From: Oxalobacter formigenes
GTDB taxonomy: Bacteria; Pseudomonadota; Gammaproteobacteria; Burkholderiales; Burkholderiaceae_D
DNA: 36,607 bases
Direction of reading: 5' to 3'
Assembly: GCA_023667225.1 (NCBI GenBank)
Contig: JAMPAN010000014.1
Coordinates: 1-36,607 of the forward strand
Part shown: one piece after another, positions 1-9,123 of the stretch
Layout of the letters: the number at the start of each line of letters is the position of its first letter
How positions within the stretch are numbered: position 1 is the first letter of the stretch
Program-made: the position numbers and the translations under genes
Notes under the pieces: generated by a model
Databases searched by the model: none
What the model was told of the DNA's origin: nothing
Seen by the model: the letters and a program-made list of their open reading frames with translations, nothing else

Positions 1-32
1 GATTGGGCAGGTGGTTTATTGCGCGTGGCGCT

Positions 33-344
33 TCAATTTATCGCGCGCCGCTTCATGAGGGAACCGGTTTGTGCCCCGGCAATGCCGCCGGTGAGGCCGC
101 CAAACAATCCGCCGAGGATTGCGCCTGCAACACTGCCCAGGGCTGTGCCCATCGGGCCTGCAACCATGCCCAATGCCGCGCTTGTGCGGGAACCTTTGAG
201 CGCACCAGCCAATCCGCTGGCTGCGCCTATGGCCATACCTGTGGTGCTACAGATTGTTTTGGCGTGATCTTTTGTTGTGACGCGGTCGGAATGGCAGCGG
301 GGACAGATGAGGGTTTCCGGTGGGATGAATGTTTCTGAGTGCAT
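33..344 (-). CDS. Small protein with N-terminal zinc-ribbon half and glycine-zipper body
   Basis: The 103-residue product starts with a CPRC knuckle (residues 15-18) followed by CS near residue 32, which looks like one half of a zinc ribbon. A long Gly/Ala-rich stretch (about residues 36-94) follows, with repeated small-x-x-x-small spacing typical of glycine-zipper membrane segments. The C-terminus is short and basic. The start is supported by AAAGGA about 7 bases upstream on the minus strand. Similar proteins usually end with a second Cys pair, which is absent here, so this may be a shortened version. The function is unknown; membrane insertion and metal binding are inferences from composition only. 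Confidence 0.6.
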   Translation of the reverse strand: MHSETFIPPETLICPRCHSDRVTTKDHAKTICSTTGMAIGAASGLAGALKGSRTSAALGMVAGPMGTALGSVAGAILGGLFGGLTGGIAGAQTGSLMKRRAIN

Positions 345-437
345 AGCATGTTCCTTTCAGGATGGAAGGTAAATGGGTAAAGATCCTTCTCCCTGTCAGG
401 AAGAAAGCGCAGGATAACGGTGTGGCAGAAAACAGAC

Positions 438-473
438 GCAACCTGGCCTACCCGGAAAGGGCAGGCAGGTTGC
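438..473. other. Hairpin between the glycine-zipper gene and the toxin remnants
   Basis: A 7-base-pair perfect outer stem (GCAACCT with AGGTTGC) extends inward after a one-base bulge, with a GGAAA loop region. Read on the minus strand it is followed by a loose T-rich stretch (GTCTGTTTTCTG), so it could be a weak terminator. No minus-strand gene lies to its right. Confidence 0.35.
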
Positions 474-522
474 GGACAGGGGAAGGGATTTTGAAACAGA
501 GTTTCAATTAAGGTATATGTGA

Positions 523-741
523 TTGGGATTTTTTAGAAAGAGGATAGGGAGGGACTGCATTGCGTTATTATTGTTTGGCGATAATGAGGATTTGTGGATA
601 CCGTCCTCCAACCAGCTTGAACAGCTCTATAGGAAACGTGCCGGTCAGTGGAGTATCCGCATCAATAAACGTTTTCGTGTCTGTTTCCGGTTTGAAAACG
701 GCAATGCATACGATGTTGAGATCGTTGATTATCGTTATTGA
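523..741 (+). pseudogene. HigB-like (RelE/ParE superfamily) toxin remnant
   Basis: The last 50 residues are a good match to the C-terminal half of HigB plasmid-maintenance killer toxins: a proline-rich SNQLEQL segment, then RAGQWSIRIN, then RVCFRFENGNAYDVEIVDY. These are ribosome-dependent mRNA interferases. The first ~20 codons look nothing like the family N-terminus, which should carry another ~30 residues, so the gene is truncated or scrambled at its front. At its 3' end it runs into the tail of a different toxin family in another frame (722-811). The function is presumably lost. Confidence 0.65.
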
Positions 742-811
742 CGGTAGAAACAAAGATTCTCAGCAACGCGATATTGCCTTTGCCAAACAGTTTTTTGGAT
801 CGGAGGAATGA
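722..811 (+). pseudogene. C-terminal tail of a Gp49-like RelE/ParE toxin
   Basis: In the frame offset from the HigB remnant, the last ~28 codons read LIIVIDGRNKDSQQRDI and end FFGSEE. This resembles the GGDKSSQQxDIxxA tail of phage-derived Gp49-like toxins, which pair with the addiction-module antidote family encoded immediately downstream (ATG at 815). Only the tail survives. The junction with the HigB piece is within about 20 bases, which suggests deletion or recombination between two toxin genes. The family call rests on a short segment. Confidence 0.5.
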
Positions 812-814
812 AAG

Positions 815-1099
815 ATGGATACCACTGAGTTTGATGTGCAAACCCATCTGAAAACAGAGGAAGATTTCCAGCTTTTTCTGGAAGCCAGTTTTGCCGAAGA
901 CCCTGGCGATGGCAGCGGCATTCGCCTGGCATTGCGTGAGATCGCAAAGGCAAAAGGTGTGTATGCTGTTGCAAAGGAAAGCGGCATTACCCCGCAGGGA
1001 ATTTACAAATCGTTGGGAGAAAACGGCAACCCTTCTTTTGAAACCATCATGAGAATCATGCGGTCTCTTGGCTATGCCATGATGCCGGTTCATCTGTGA
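815..1099 (+). CDS. HigA-like addiction-module antidote protein (XRE-type HTH)
   Basis: This intact 94-residue gene has a good ribosome site (CGGAGG about 8-10 bases before ATG). The C-terminal half is the typical antidote layout: ALREIAKAKGVYAVAKESGI, then TPQGIYKSL, then a recognition-helix end NPSFETIMRIMRSLG. It is the DNA-binding antitoxin of a type II system in which the toxin gene normally lies directly upstream; here only the last ~28 codons of such a toxin remain. It is therefore probably an orphan antitoxin, possibly kept for regulation or for protection against related toxins. The family assignment is confident; the retained function is inference. Confidence 0.8.
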   Translation: MDTTEFDVQTHLKTEEDFQLFLEASFAEDPGDGSGIRLALREIAKAKGVYAVAKESGITPQGIYKSLGENGNPSFETIMRIMRSLGYAMMPVHL

Positions 1100-1100
1100 A

Positions 1101-1268
1101 GTTATCGGCACAAGATTCGCCTATGGCGAAATGCGCTATGTCACAGTCGGCCTGCCTGGGGACAAGGTCGTTGTCATGGCCCATACAGAAACCGAAGATG
1201 AAATTCGCATCATCTCTAGGAGAAAGGCTCAGCGCTATGAAAGAGAACGCTACTTTGCCAGTTTCTGA
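1101..1268 (+). pseudogene. brnT: BrnT toxin C-terminal remnant
   Basis: The reading frame from 1101 encodes VIGTRFAYGEMRYVTVGLPG, then a VVVMAHTET segment, then EIRIISRRKAQRYERERYF and a stop. This is the C-terminal half of BrnT, a RelE-fold ribonuclease toxin, including the conserved EIRIIS(A/R)RKA block. The N-terminal ~40 residues are missing and replaced by the end of the HigA-like gene. The brnA remnant overlaps its 3' end, as in intact brnTA operons. Confidence 0.75.
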
Positions 1269-1529
1269 AATCGACGATCTGGATGAAGTGCAGCCACTGA
1301 CAGAGGAAGACTTCAAGCATGCTGTCCATCGTGTCGGCTTAAAACCTGTCGGAAAGAAGCTGAAAATCAATATAATGCTGGATCCGGATGTGGTGGCCTG
1401 GTACAAGGCGCGTGCGGGTGGAGAGGATACCAGACATTGATCAATGCCACTCTGCGTGAGGCTATGCGTGGTGCAGACATTGCAGAAATACTGCGCAGGG
1501 TCATCCGTGAAGAAGCAGCCAGGGGGTGA
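1237..1529 (+). pseudogene. brnA: BrnA-like antitoxin with a frameshift
   Basis: The ATG at 1237 opens a frame reading MKENATLPVSEIDDLDEVQP, later LKINIMLDPDVVAWYKARAG, which is the ribbon-helix-helix antitoxin BrnA. After the GGE codons near 1425 the frame is lost and a stop follows at 1438-1440. The expected continuation, YQTLINATLREAMRG to REEAARG, is readable in another frame up to a TGA at 1527-1529. A single small indel therefore separates an otherwise complete antitoxin. Its partner brnT is also truncated, so the whole module is dead. Confidence 0.8.
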
Positions 1530-1534
1530 AGGAA

Positions 1535-1819
1535 ATGATGGATGATGAAATGAAGGAATTTTGCGATACGCTTTTGGAATCTGTAAAACAGATGAAAGCA
1601 GGGGAAGCGGCGAGAACAACGACTGTTGCTGTTTCCGACATTGTTCGCGCACGAAACAATGTAAACATGTCGTAATCTGATTTTGCGACACTGATAGGCG
1701 TTTCTGTGCGCACCTTGCAAGCATGGGAGCAAGGCAAGCGTAATCCTTCTGGTGCGGCAAAAATGCTTATTCGGGTTGCCGAAAAGCATCCTCATGTGCT
1801 GCTTGAGGCTGCTTTGTAG
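1535..1819 (+). pseudogene. NadS-like antitoxin (HTH) with an in-frame stop
   Basis: The frame opens at ATG 1535 with MMDDEMKEFCDTLLESVKQM, continues through a DIVRARNNVNMS segment, meets TAA at 1673-1675, and continues in the same frame with SDFATLIGVSVRTLQAWEQG and a stop at 1817-1819. This is the architecture of NadS-type XRE antitoxins, where the LSQSEFA motif starts the HTH. The stop sits exactly at the expected glutamine, so a single CAA to TAA change would explain it. No matching toxin gene lies beside it. Confidence 0.75.
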
Positions 1820-1968
1820 GAAGATATTTCCTTGGGTAAAGCAGCATAGCGTGCAGGAAATTTCAATCCCAAACACTATGGAGTCCGGTACAAGCGGCTG
1901 TCAGCCTGAGTTGTTTTATACTCGTTACGGCTGTCATCTGAATGGCAGTGGTGTTGGAGGATGCCGCA

Positions 1969-2223
1969 ATGAACAGGAAAATTCGGATCGCTGATCTGAA
2001 GCGATCTGATGTGGCAGACTACCTTGATAGCGATGAAGCCATTCGGGAGTATTTCAGACAGGTCATGGAAGAGGGTGATACGGAAGTTTTTGTCTCCATG
2101 AAGCCGGTGCCACCTGGAAAAACACAGCACATCATCGAGGACTATATAGGTGCATTGTCCGGCAGTGCAGCTTTTACCGAAGATGCTGTCCAGATACAAA
2201 GGGCTATGCGGGAAGAATGGTAA
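1969..2223 (+). pseudogene. Fused remnant: HigA-like antidote head joined to a VapB-like tail
   Basis: From ATG 1969 (preceded by TTGGAGG) the first ~43 residues, with the landmark ADYLDSDEAIREYF, match the N-terminus of addiction-module antidote proteins. The HTH part is absent. The last ~38 residues, ending AFTEDAVQIQRAMREEW, look like the toxin-binding tail of a VapB-type antitoxin, and a PIN-toxin remnant follows directly. The open frame of 84 codons is intact, so a chimeric protein could be made. I classify it as a remnant because neither half is a complete antitoxin. The VapB call is tentative. Confidence 0.5.
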
Positions 2224-2516
2224 GTACCTGCTGGATACCAACATTGTTCTTGGTTTGTTGTGCAGGCAACAGGAAGTGATCCGGTTTGTTCCCAAGTTCA
2301 GAAGCGCCGAGTTGTATTGCAGTGTCCTTACAAAACTCGAATGAGGAACTGCCCCTTCTTTCTCGCAGAGCAACCCATCTGAAATGGCCCGATTCCCTCA
2401 TTGCGGCCTCAGCAAATTCCGTACACGCAGCTCTTATCAGTTATGATAAGGTGTTGGCCAAGGTTTCATATCCGGGATTGCACACTCTCAATCTGTTGAC
2501 GGAAGCGTACGGATAG
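2219..2516 (+). pseudogene. vapC: VapC-like PIN-domain toxin, frameshifted
   Basis: Two pieces in different frames cover the ends of a PIN-domain ribonuclease. The first (2219-2344) reads GKYLLDTNIVLGLL, with the first catalytic Asp, and then AELYCSVLTKLE, with the conserved Glu region, before a stop. The second (about 2360-2516) reads RATHLKWPDSLIAASA, with the third acidic residue, and ends VSYPGLHTLNL. The start codon is also displaced by one base from the LLDTN frame. At least two frame breaks make this a pseudogene. Confidence 0.7.
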
Positions 2517-2520
2517 CTGG

Positions 2521-2697
2521 CTTGGACTGCAATTTGGGCATGTGACCATTGATGGAGGTCATTTATTACTGGATCGGGAAGATATGCGGTCATGGCATTT
2601 GATACCGGAACAGCAAAAAATTCATTCGTAGAAATTCCGGATATGAAAAATTTATCAATAACCATGTATCCAGAAGATAAGTTGGCAAAGGTGCAGC
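2521..2697 (+). other. Leader of the defence operon, no gene recognised
   Basis: This 177-base stretch separates the vapC remnant from the helicase. Short open frames exist but none resembles a known family, and I see no convincing promoter with correct spacing. An AAGG lies about 8 bases before the helicase ATG and is the only candidate ribosome site. Confidence 0.4.
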
Positions 2698-5600
2698 ATG
2701 TTAAAGCTTGAACAGATTCGAAAGAAAATGTCAGTCACGGGGTTGGAGCCTTCTGATGCTGTGGAAGTTCTTATGGCTGATCCAATCGGAAACGATGCCT
2801 TGACCATTGTGTATAAACTGGCAGACGGCACGATTCGGGAACGAATGATTTTTCGTTCGGATGAAGCTAATCTGGCAATTGCACAGGCAGGACGTCCTTG
2901 GTCATTTGATGCACCTGGTATGGAATTCAAGCTGGCTACGGAAGCGCTGAGAATTGATCTGGCATATCTTTTCGACACCATGATGGCAGTTCATACATCC
3001 AATGTCGAGCCGCTCCCTCATCAGATCACAGCAGTCTATGAATCCATGTTGCCGCGTCAACCGTTACGTTATGTACTGGCTGATGATCCTGGTGCCGGAA
3101 AAACCATTATGGCTGGGTTATATGTCAGGGAGCTGATGGCCAGATCGGATGCCAGACGGATACTGATTGTGGCACCGGGTAGTCTGGTCGAGCAATGGCA
3201 GGATGAAATGTTCGAGAAGTTCGGGTTGGTATTCACTATATTTTCTCGAGAACAAGTCGAACAGTCTCGCGGCGGAAATCCTTTCGAAGATTATGATTTG
3301 ATAGTAGCACGTGTTGACCAGTTGGCACGTTCCGATGAATTGGTCGAGAAACTGAAGTTGACACGATGGGATCTGATTATCGTTGATGAAGCGCACAAAC
3401 TTTCCGCCAATTATTTCGGGAATAAAATTAAAAAAACCAAGCGTTTCCAGTTGGGGGAATTACTAGGTGTCATTACACGCCACTTTTTGCTGATGACGGC
3501 AACACCTCACAATGGCAAGGATGAAGACTTCCAGCTTTTTATGTCGTTATTGGATACAGATCGTTTTTATGGAAAATTTCGTGATGGTGTCCATCAGGTC
3601 GATGTATCTGATCTCATGCGCCGGATGGTCAAGGAAGATTTGCTTAAATTCGATGGAACGAAACTGTTTCCGGAGCGTCGGGCCTATACGGTCAACTATC
3701 GGTTGTCCGATATGGAAGCCTCGCTCTATGAAAATGTGTCCAGCTATGTCAAAAACGAATTTGACAAAGCGGATTTGCTTGCAAAAGGAAGAAAAAACAA
3801 TATCGGTTTTGCTTTAACGGCGCTGCAACGCCGTCTGGCATCCAGTCCTGAGGCTATATTTCAATCGTTAAAACGTCGCCACAGGCGCCTGAAAAGCAAA
3901 CTGGACGAAGCACAATTGCGCCATCGTGGACAATCCCTGATTGACCTGTTTGATGATACACCGGCGGATGAAGGCATATGGGATAGCAACGACAATCTGC
4001 GAGCGGAAGAATACGAAAATTTCGAGGAAGAAATGGTGGACAAAACCACCGCTGCCCAAACAGTCAAGGAGCTGGAAGCAGAAATTGCCATTCTGGAAAG
4101 ACTGGAAGAAGAAGCAAAACAGGTTGTTTTGTCCAACCAAGATTGCAAATGGGAACAGTTGTCACAACTGTTGCAGAATACGGAAGAAATGCGGGACGAT
4201 GCTGGACAGCAACGGAAGCTGATTATCTTTACAGAACATCGTGATACGCTGAATTATCTGAATGCGAAAATCTGTGGTTTGATCGGCAGTGAAAAAGCCA
4301 TTGTACTGATTCATGGCGGTATCAAACGGGAAGAAAGAAGGAAAACACAGGAACTGTTTCGCAATGATCCCGATGTGAAAGTGCTGATTGCTACTGATGC
4401 TGCAGGAGAAGGCGTCAATCTGCAAAATGCCAATCTCATGATCAACTATGATTTGCCGTGGAATCCCAACCGGCTTGAACAGCGTTTTGGACGTATCCAC
4501 CGCATCGGTCAGACAGAAGTCTGTCATTTATGGAATCTGGTAGCGTCAGAAACACGAGAAGGCGATGTTTTCCATAAACTGTTTGACAAACTGGAAGTGG
4601 AACGTGCTGCCCTGGGCGGGCGGGTTTTCGATATTCTGGGAGAAGTATTTGCCGAGAAGAGTTTGCGTGAGCTGTTAATTGAGGCAATCCGTTATGGCAA
4701 TGATCCGGTAAAGCGTGACGAACTGCTGCAAAAAATGGAAGGTGTTCTTGATACGGAGCATTTGCGCGATATTTTGAAACGGAATGCACTGTGTGAAGAA
4801 ATCATGGATGACAAACGTCTGTTTGCCGTTCGTGAAGAAATGGAAAAAGCAGAAGCACGTCGTCTTCAGCCATCATTTGTGCGATCCTTTTTCGATCAGG
4901 CGTTCAAACTGGAAGGTGGTGCCATTAGACCTCGAGAAGCCGGGCGCTATGAAATTACGAATGTGCCAAGTATTATTCGTGAACGTGACCGCCAGATATC
5001 AGGTCGCAACACGCGCAATATCAATCCGGTTTTGCGCCGTTATGACCGGGTTTGTTTTGACAAACAATATGTGCGCCTAAAAAACAAAACAGCAGCCATG
5101 GCTGAACTGTTACATCCTGGTCATCCGTTGATGCTCTCGTTGACGGACATTATTCTGGAAAAGTACCGCAAGCTATTAAAACAGGGGAGTGTACTCATCG
5201 ATCCGGATGACATGGGTATTGAACCCGCAGTTATTTTGATTCTCGATCATGCTATTCGAGAAAGTTATGATCCCGATCAGATCGTTTCCCGCAGGCTTCA
5301 ATTCATTAAAGTGGACAAAAATGGCAAAACTCGTAATGCGGGGTGGGCACCTCATCTCGATTTGAAACCTGCCGAGCCAGCGGAATACGAGCTGATCGAA
5401 GATATACTGAAAGAACCCTGGTTATCCAGCGATCTTGAAAAAATCGCATTGTGCTATGCATCAACGGCTATCGTTCCAGCACATTTTGATGAAGTGCAGG
5501 CACGCCGTACAGAAATGGTGGACAAAACCCTGGCAGCCGTTCGCGAACGGCTTGTCAAGGAAATCAATTACTTGGCAGATCATCATATCAAATTGACCAA

Positions 5601-6213
5601 TGATGAACAAGCCGGGAAAGATGTGCGTTTGCCGATAAGTAATATCAAACAGATGCATAACGATTTGACGGCGCGTTTGCAGGCACGGCAGCAGGAGCTG
5701 GAAAACCAGCGTTGTGTCGTTTCCTCGACACCGGTCATACTAGGCAGCGCATTGGTCATACCGCAAGGATTGCTCATGCAGCGCAGTAATCAACCCGGAT
5801 GGACAGCGGATGCGGCGATACGCAGTCATATTGAACGTATTGCCATGCAGACCGTCATTGAGACAGAACAGGCGATGGGCCATCATGTGACGGATGTATC
5901 TGATCAGAAATGCGGTTGGGATATCACCAGCATTCCGGTAGCAGGCAATGGTGTAGCCGCTGAATCACGGCATATTGAAGTCAAAGGACGCGCCAAGGGA
6001 CAAACAACCATTACCGTAACGCATAATGAAATTCTGTATGCACTGAACCAGAAAGAAAAATTTATTCTCGCCATCGTCATCGTTGATGGTGAGCAGCATG
6101 AAGGCCCGTACTATATCCGCGCACCGTTTACACATGAACCGGAACCCGGAACTGTCAGCCTGAATATGGATCTGGCAAAATTGCTTGCCCGTGCGGAAAC
6201 CATCAACGTATAA
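2698..6213 (+). CDS. SNF2-type helicase with DUF3883 domain (Hma-type defence helicase)
   Basis: The 1171-residue superfamily 2 protein has all core motifs: Walker A DDPGAGKT (129-136), DEAH (230-233), TATPH (267-271), [10 protein letters not shown] in motif V (565-574) and [11 protein letters not shown] in motif VI (595-605). Between the two RecA lobes is a long charged, coiled-coil-prone insertion (roughly 370-500). The C-terminus (about 1040-1150) carries [13 protein letters not shown] and a downstream [10 protein letters not shown], as in DUF3883 domains, which resemble restriction-endonuclease-fold modules. Helicases of this type (DrmD-like) occur in DISARM and in helicase-methylase-ATPase defence loci. 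It is the first gene of a tight operon, 6 bases before the methylase, and probably moves on or remodels invading DNA together with its partners. DrmB (DUF1998) and DrmC (PLD) of DISARM are not present. Confidence 0.9.
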   Translation: MLKLEQIRKKMSVTGLEPSDAVEVLMADPIGNDALTIVYKLADGTIRERMIFRSDEANLAIAQAGRPWSFDAPGMEFKLATEALRIDLAYLFDTMMAVHTSNVEPLPHQITAVYESMLPRQPLRYVLADDPGAGKTIMAGLYVRELMARSDARRILIVAPGSLVEQWQDEMFEKFGLVFTIFSREQVEQSRGGNPFEDYDLIVARVDQLARSDELVEKLKLTRWDLIIVDEAHKLSANYFGNKIKKTKRFQLGELLGVITRHFLLMTATPHNGKDEDFQLFMSLLDTDRFYGKFRDGVHQVDVSDLMRRMVKEDLLKFDGTKLFPERRAYTVNYRLSDMEASLYENVSSYVKNEFDKADLLAKGRKNNIGFALTALQRRLASSPEAIFQSLKRRHRRLKSKLDEAQLRHRGQSLIDLFDDTPADEGIWDSNDNLRAEEYENFEEEMVDKTTAAQTVKELEAEIAILERLEEEAKQVVLSNQDCKWEQLSQLLQNTEEMRDDAGQQRKLIIFTEHRDTLNYLNAKICGLIGSEKAIVLIHGGIKREERRKTQELFRNDPDVKVLIATDAAGEGVNLQNANLMINYDLPWNPNRLEQRFGRIHRIGQTEVCHLWNLVASETREGDVFHKLFDKLEVERAALGGRVFDILGEVFAEKSLRELLIEAIRYGNDPVKRDELLQKMEGVLDTEHLRDILKRNALCEEIMDDKRLFAVREEMEKAEARRLQPSFVRSFFDQAFKLEGGAIRPREAGRYEITNVPSIIRERDRQISGRNTRNINPVLRRYDRVCFDKQYVRLKNKTAAMAELLHPGHPLMLSLTDIILEKYRKLLKQGSVLIDPDDMGIEPAVILILDHAIRESYDPDQIVSRRLQFIKVDKNGKTRNAGWAPHLDLKPAEPAEYELIEDILKEPWLSSDLEKIALCYASTAIVPAHFDEVQARRTEMVDKTLAAVRERLVKEINYLADHHIKLTNDEQAGKDVRLPISNIKQMHNDLTARLQARQQELENQRCVVSSTPVILGSALVIPQGLLMQRSNQPGWTADAAIRSHIERIAMQTVIETEQAMGHHVTDVSDQKCGWDITSIPVAGNGVAAESRHIEVKGRAKGQTTITVTHNEILYALNQKEKFILAIVIVDGEQHEGPYYIRAPFTHEPEPGTVSLNMDLAKLLARAETINV

Positions 6214-6219
6214 CAGAAC

Positions 6220-9111
6220 ATGAGCATTATTAGAAATCCCAAAAAACTCATCGAAGTTGCCCTGCCGTTGGATGCCATCAACAAAGCTTGTGAATATGAG
6301 AAGATGCCCGGCATTGGAGCGCATCCTCGATGGATACATTTATGGTGGGCACGCAGACCTTTGGCAGCTGCACGCGCTGTGATTTTTGCCCAGATGGTGA
6401 ATGATCCTGGTTATCAGCAGGGAGGCGGTTTCCGTTTTGGCGTCAATAAGGAAAAAGCCAAACTGGAACGGGAACGTCTGTTTCGTATCATCGAAGATCT
6501 TGTCAAATGGGAAAATACCGATAATAAAGAAGTGCTGGATCGTGCACGCGCAGAAATACAGAGGTCGTGGCGCGAGATTTGCGAACTGAACAAGAAACAT
6601 CCGCAAGCCGAGGAATTGTTCAATCCTGATAAATTACCGGGTTTCCATGATCCGTTTGCCGGCGGTGGCGCTTTGCCGCTGGAAGCACAGCGTCTGGGAC
6701 TGGAGAGCTATGCTTCAGATCTTAATCCGGTTGCTGTGATGATCAATAAGGCCATGATCGAAATTCCTCCCCGTTTTGCTGGCAAGATACCCGTTTGGCA
6801 GCATTTTCCAGAAGACGATCAGGATGACTGGGTAAAAGACTGGAACGGTTCGCGTGGGTTGGCAGAAGATGTCAGGCGTTATGGCATGTGGTTACTGGAA
6901 GAAGCGAGAAAACGGATTGGTCATTTATACCCTACCGTAGAAATTACGGACGATATGTTGCGCGAACGGCCCGATCTGGAGCCGCTACTTGGACAGAAGC
7001 TGACCGTGATCGCCTGGCTCTGGGCGCGGACGGTCAAAAGCAGCAACCCAGCCTTTTCACATGCCGATGTCCCCCTGGTGTCATCTTTTATTCTTTCCAG
7101 CAAAAAAGGCAAGGAAGCGTATGTGGAACCTGTCGTTCAGGGTGACCGCTACGATTTCAGGGTTAGGATCGGAACGCCCCCGGCCCTAGCCAAAAACGGT
7201 ACCAAACTAGCTCGTGGTGCCAGCTTTCGGTGCATTCTGTCGAATACGCCTATGGACGCAGAACATATCCGCAGAGAGTTCCGGACGAAACAAGCCGGAG
7301 TACGTTTAATGGCAATTGTGGCGGAAGGGGAACGGGGACGCATCTATCTTTCGCCGACAGAAGTGCACCAACAAATAACAGATTTAGCCATCCCTGAGTG
7401 GCGCCCGAATATTTCGATGAATCAGGAGTGCAAGGACTTAATCAGTGGGCGCGGATATGGTTTTCGATCATGGGATGAACTTTTTACACCACGCCAATTA
7501 GCCGCTTTGACTACGTTTTCCGACCTGATACCCGAAGTCATTGAAAAATGCAGGCAGGATGCGCTGGCTGCCAGTATGCCGGATGATGGCAAGGGACTGG
7601 ATGATGGCGGAACTGGTGCAACTGCTTATGGGGAGGCTATTGGCTTATATTTAGCCTTTGCAATTGATCGATGCGCTGATTTCTCTAATAGTCAAACGAG
7701 ATGGATCCCCGGCAATCAAAAAGTAATGAACCTTTTTAGTAAACAGGCCATTCCCATGACATGGGACTTTCCAGAAGCAGCATTACTTGAAAACACTGTG
7801 GGAGGCTTTTTACCTGCAATAAATTACATCTCAAAATGTATTGAACTTCTTCCAAAGGCTAATACTAAAGCCTATGTAATACAACATGATGCTAAAACAA
7901 GTAATCTTTCTGTTAATAAAATCATTTCAACAGACCCCCCTTATTACGACAATATCGGTTATGCTGATTTGTCCGACTTTTTCTATGTCTGGTTACGCAA
8001 GAATCTGAGGCCCATCTACCCGGGATTATTTGCCACAATCAGTACCCCGAAAAACGATGAATTGATTGCCGCTTCTTATCGCCACCCTAGCAAGAAAGAT
8101 GCGGAAACTTTTTTTCTGGATGGCATGCGACAAGCTATCGACAACCTTGCCAGGAAAGCACATCCAGCCTTTCCCGTTACGATTTACTATGCTTTTAAAC
8201 AATCCGAAACCAATGAAGAAGGCACATCCAGTACGGGTTGGGAAACATTTTTGCAAGCTGTTATTGAATCCGGGTTTGCCATTACAGGAACTTGGCCTAT
8301 CCGCAGCGAGCAAACAGAACGACAAATCGGGAAAAATACAAATGCTCTGTCATCCAGTATCGTGCTGGTTTGCCGCAGGCGTGCCGATGATGCGGCGACT
8401 GTCAACAGGCGGCAGTTCATCCGCGAACTGAACCGGGTGTTGCCCGATGCACTGGAAGAAATGACACGTGGCGGTATCAACAGTCCTGTTGCGCCTGTTG
8501 ATTTGAGTCAGGCGATTATTGGGCCAGGGATGGAAATTTTCAGCCAGTATGCGGCCGTTCTGGAGTCGGATGGCAAGCACATGACAGTCAGGACAGCATT
8601 GCAACTGATTAACCGGTTTGTTGCGTCGGAAGATTTTGATGCGGATACGCTTTTTTGTCTGGAATGGTTCATGCAGCATGGCTGGATGGCAGGTGTTTAT
8701 GGTCAGGCGGATGTGCTGGCCCGGGCCAAGGGAACCAGTGTCGATGGTCTGGTCGAAGCAGGCGTTATCGAAGCCGTTAATGGCAAGTGCCGTTTGTTGC
8801 AATGGCGCGAGTTGCCGGAAGACTGGACACCGGAAAATGACAAGCGGTTGCCGCAATGGGAAGCGCTCCATCATCTGATTCGGTTATTGAACCTGCAAGG
8901 CGAATCAGGCGCAGGTGCAGTGCTGGCCCGTATTCCGGGGATGGCAGAACCAATAAGGCAATTAGCGTACCGGTTATATACGGTATGCGAGCAGCAAGGT
9001 AGGGCAGAAGATGCACGTGCCTATAACGAATTGGTAACGGCGTGGAACGGAATTGAACAAGCGGCCGAGGAGGTTGGCATAGCCCATGTGCAACATGAAA
9101 TGGATATCTGA
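6220..9111 (+). CDS. DUF1156-containing adenine-specific DNA methyltransferase
   Basis: This 963-residue protein starts 6 bases after the helicase stop with no clear ribosome site, which suggests translational coupling. The N-terminal DUF1156 segment is visible (residues 6-60, with KACEYEKMPGIGAHPRWIH and LWWARRPLAAARA). AdoMet-binding motif I is FHDPFAGGG (142-150) and the catalytic motif IV is TDPPYYD (571-577). The order motif I then DPPY, separated by about 420 residues, fits the large COG1743-type N6-adenine methylases. It probably marks host DNA so that the helicase/ATPase complex spares it. Both catalytic motifs look intact. The C-terminal ~250 residues are family-specific with no motif I can name. 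Confidence 0.9.
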   Translation: MSIIRNPKKLIEVALPLDAINKACEYEKMPGIGAHPRWIHLWWARRPLAAARAVIFAQMVNDPGYQQGGGFRFGVNKEKAKLERERLFRIIEDLVKWENTDNKEVLDRARAEIQRSWREICELNKKHPQAEELFNPDKLPGFHDPFAGGGALPLEAQRLGLESYASDLNPVAVMINKAMIEIPPRFAGKIPVWQHFPEDDQDDWVKDWNGSRGLAEDVRRYGMWLLEEARKRIGHLYPTVEITDDMLRERPDLEPLLGQKLTVIAWLWARTVKSSNPAFSHADVPLVSSFILSSKKGKEAYVEPVVQGDRYDFRVRIGTPPALAKNGTKLARGASFRCILSNTPMDAEHIRREFRTKQAGVRLMAIVAEGERGRIYLSPTEVHQQITDLAIPEWRPNISMNQECKDLISGRGYGFRSWDELFTPRQLAALTTFSDLIPEVIEKCRQDALAASMPDDGKGLDDGGTGATAYGEAIGLYLAFAIDRCADFSNSQTRWIPGNQKVMNLFSKQAIPMTWDFPEAALLENTVGGFLPAINYISKCIELLPKANTKAYVIQHDAKTSNLSVNKIISTDPPYYDNIGYADLSDFFYVWLRKNLRPIYPGLFATISTPKNDELIAASYRHPSKKDAETFFLDGMRQAIDNLARKAHPAFPVTIYYAFKQSETNEEGTSSTGWETFLQAVIESGFAITGTWPIRSEQTERQIGKNTNALSSSIVLVCRRRADDAATVNRRQFIRELNRVLPDALEEMTRGGINSPVAPVDLSQAIIGPGMEIFSQYAAVLESDGKHMTVRTALQLINRFVASEDFDADTLFCLEWFMQHGWMAGVYGQADVLARAKGTSVDGLVEAGVIEAVNGKCRLLQWRELPEDWTPENDKRLPQWEALHHLIRLLNLQGESGAGAVLARIPGMAEPIRQLAYRLYTVCEQQGRAEDARAYNELVTAWNGIEQAAEEVGIAHVQHEMDI

Positions 9112-9123
9112 CAGGCGAATAAA

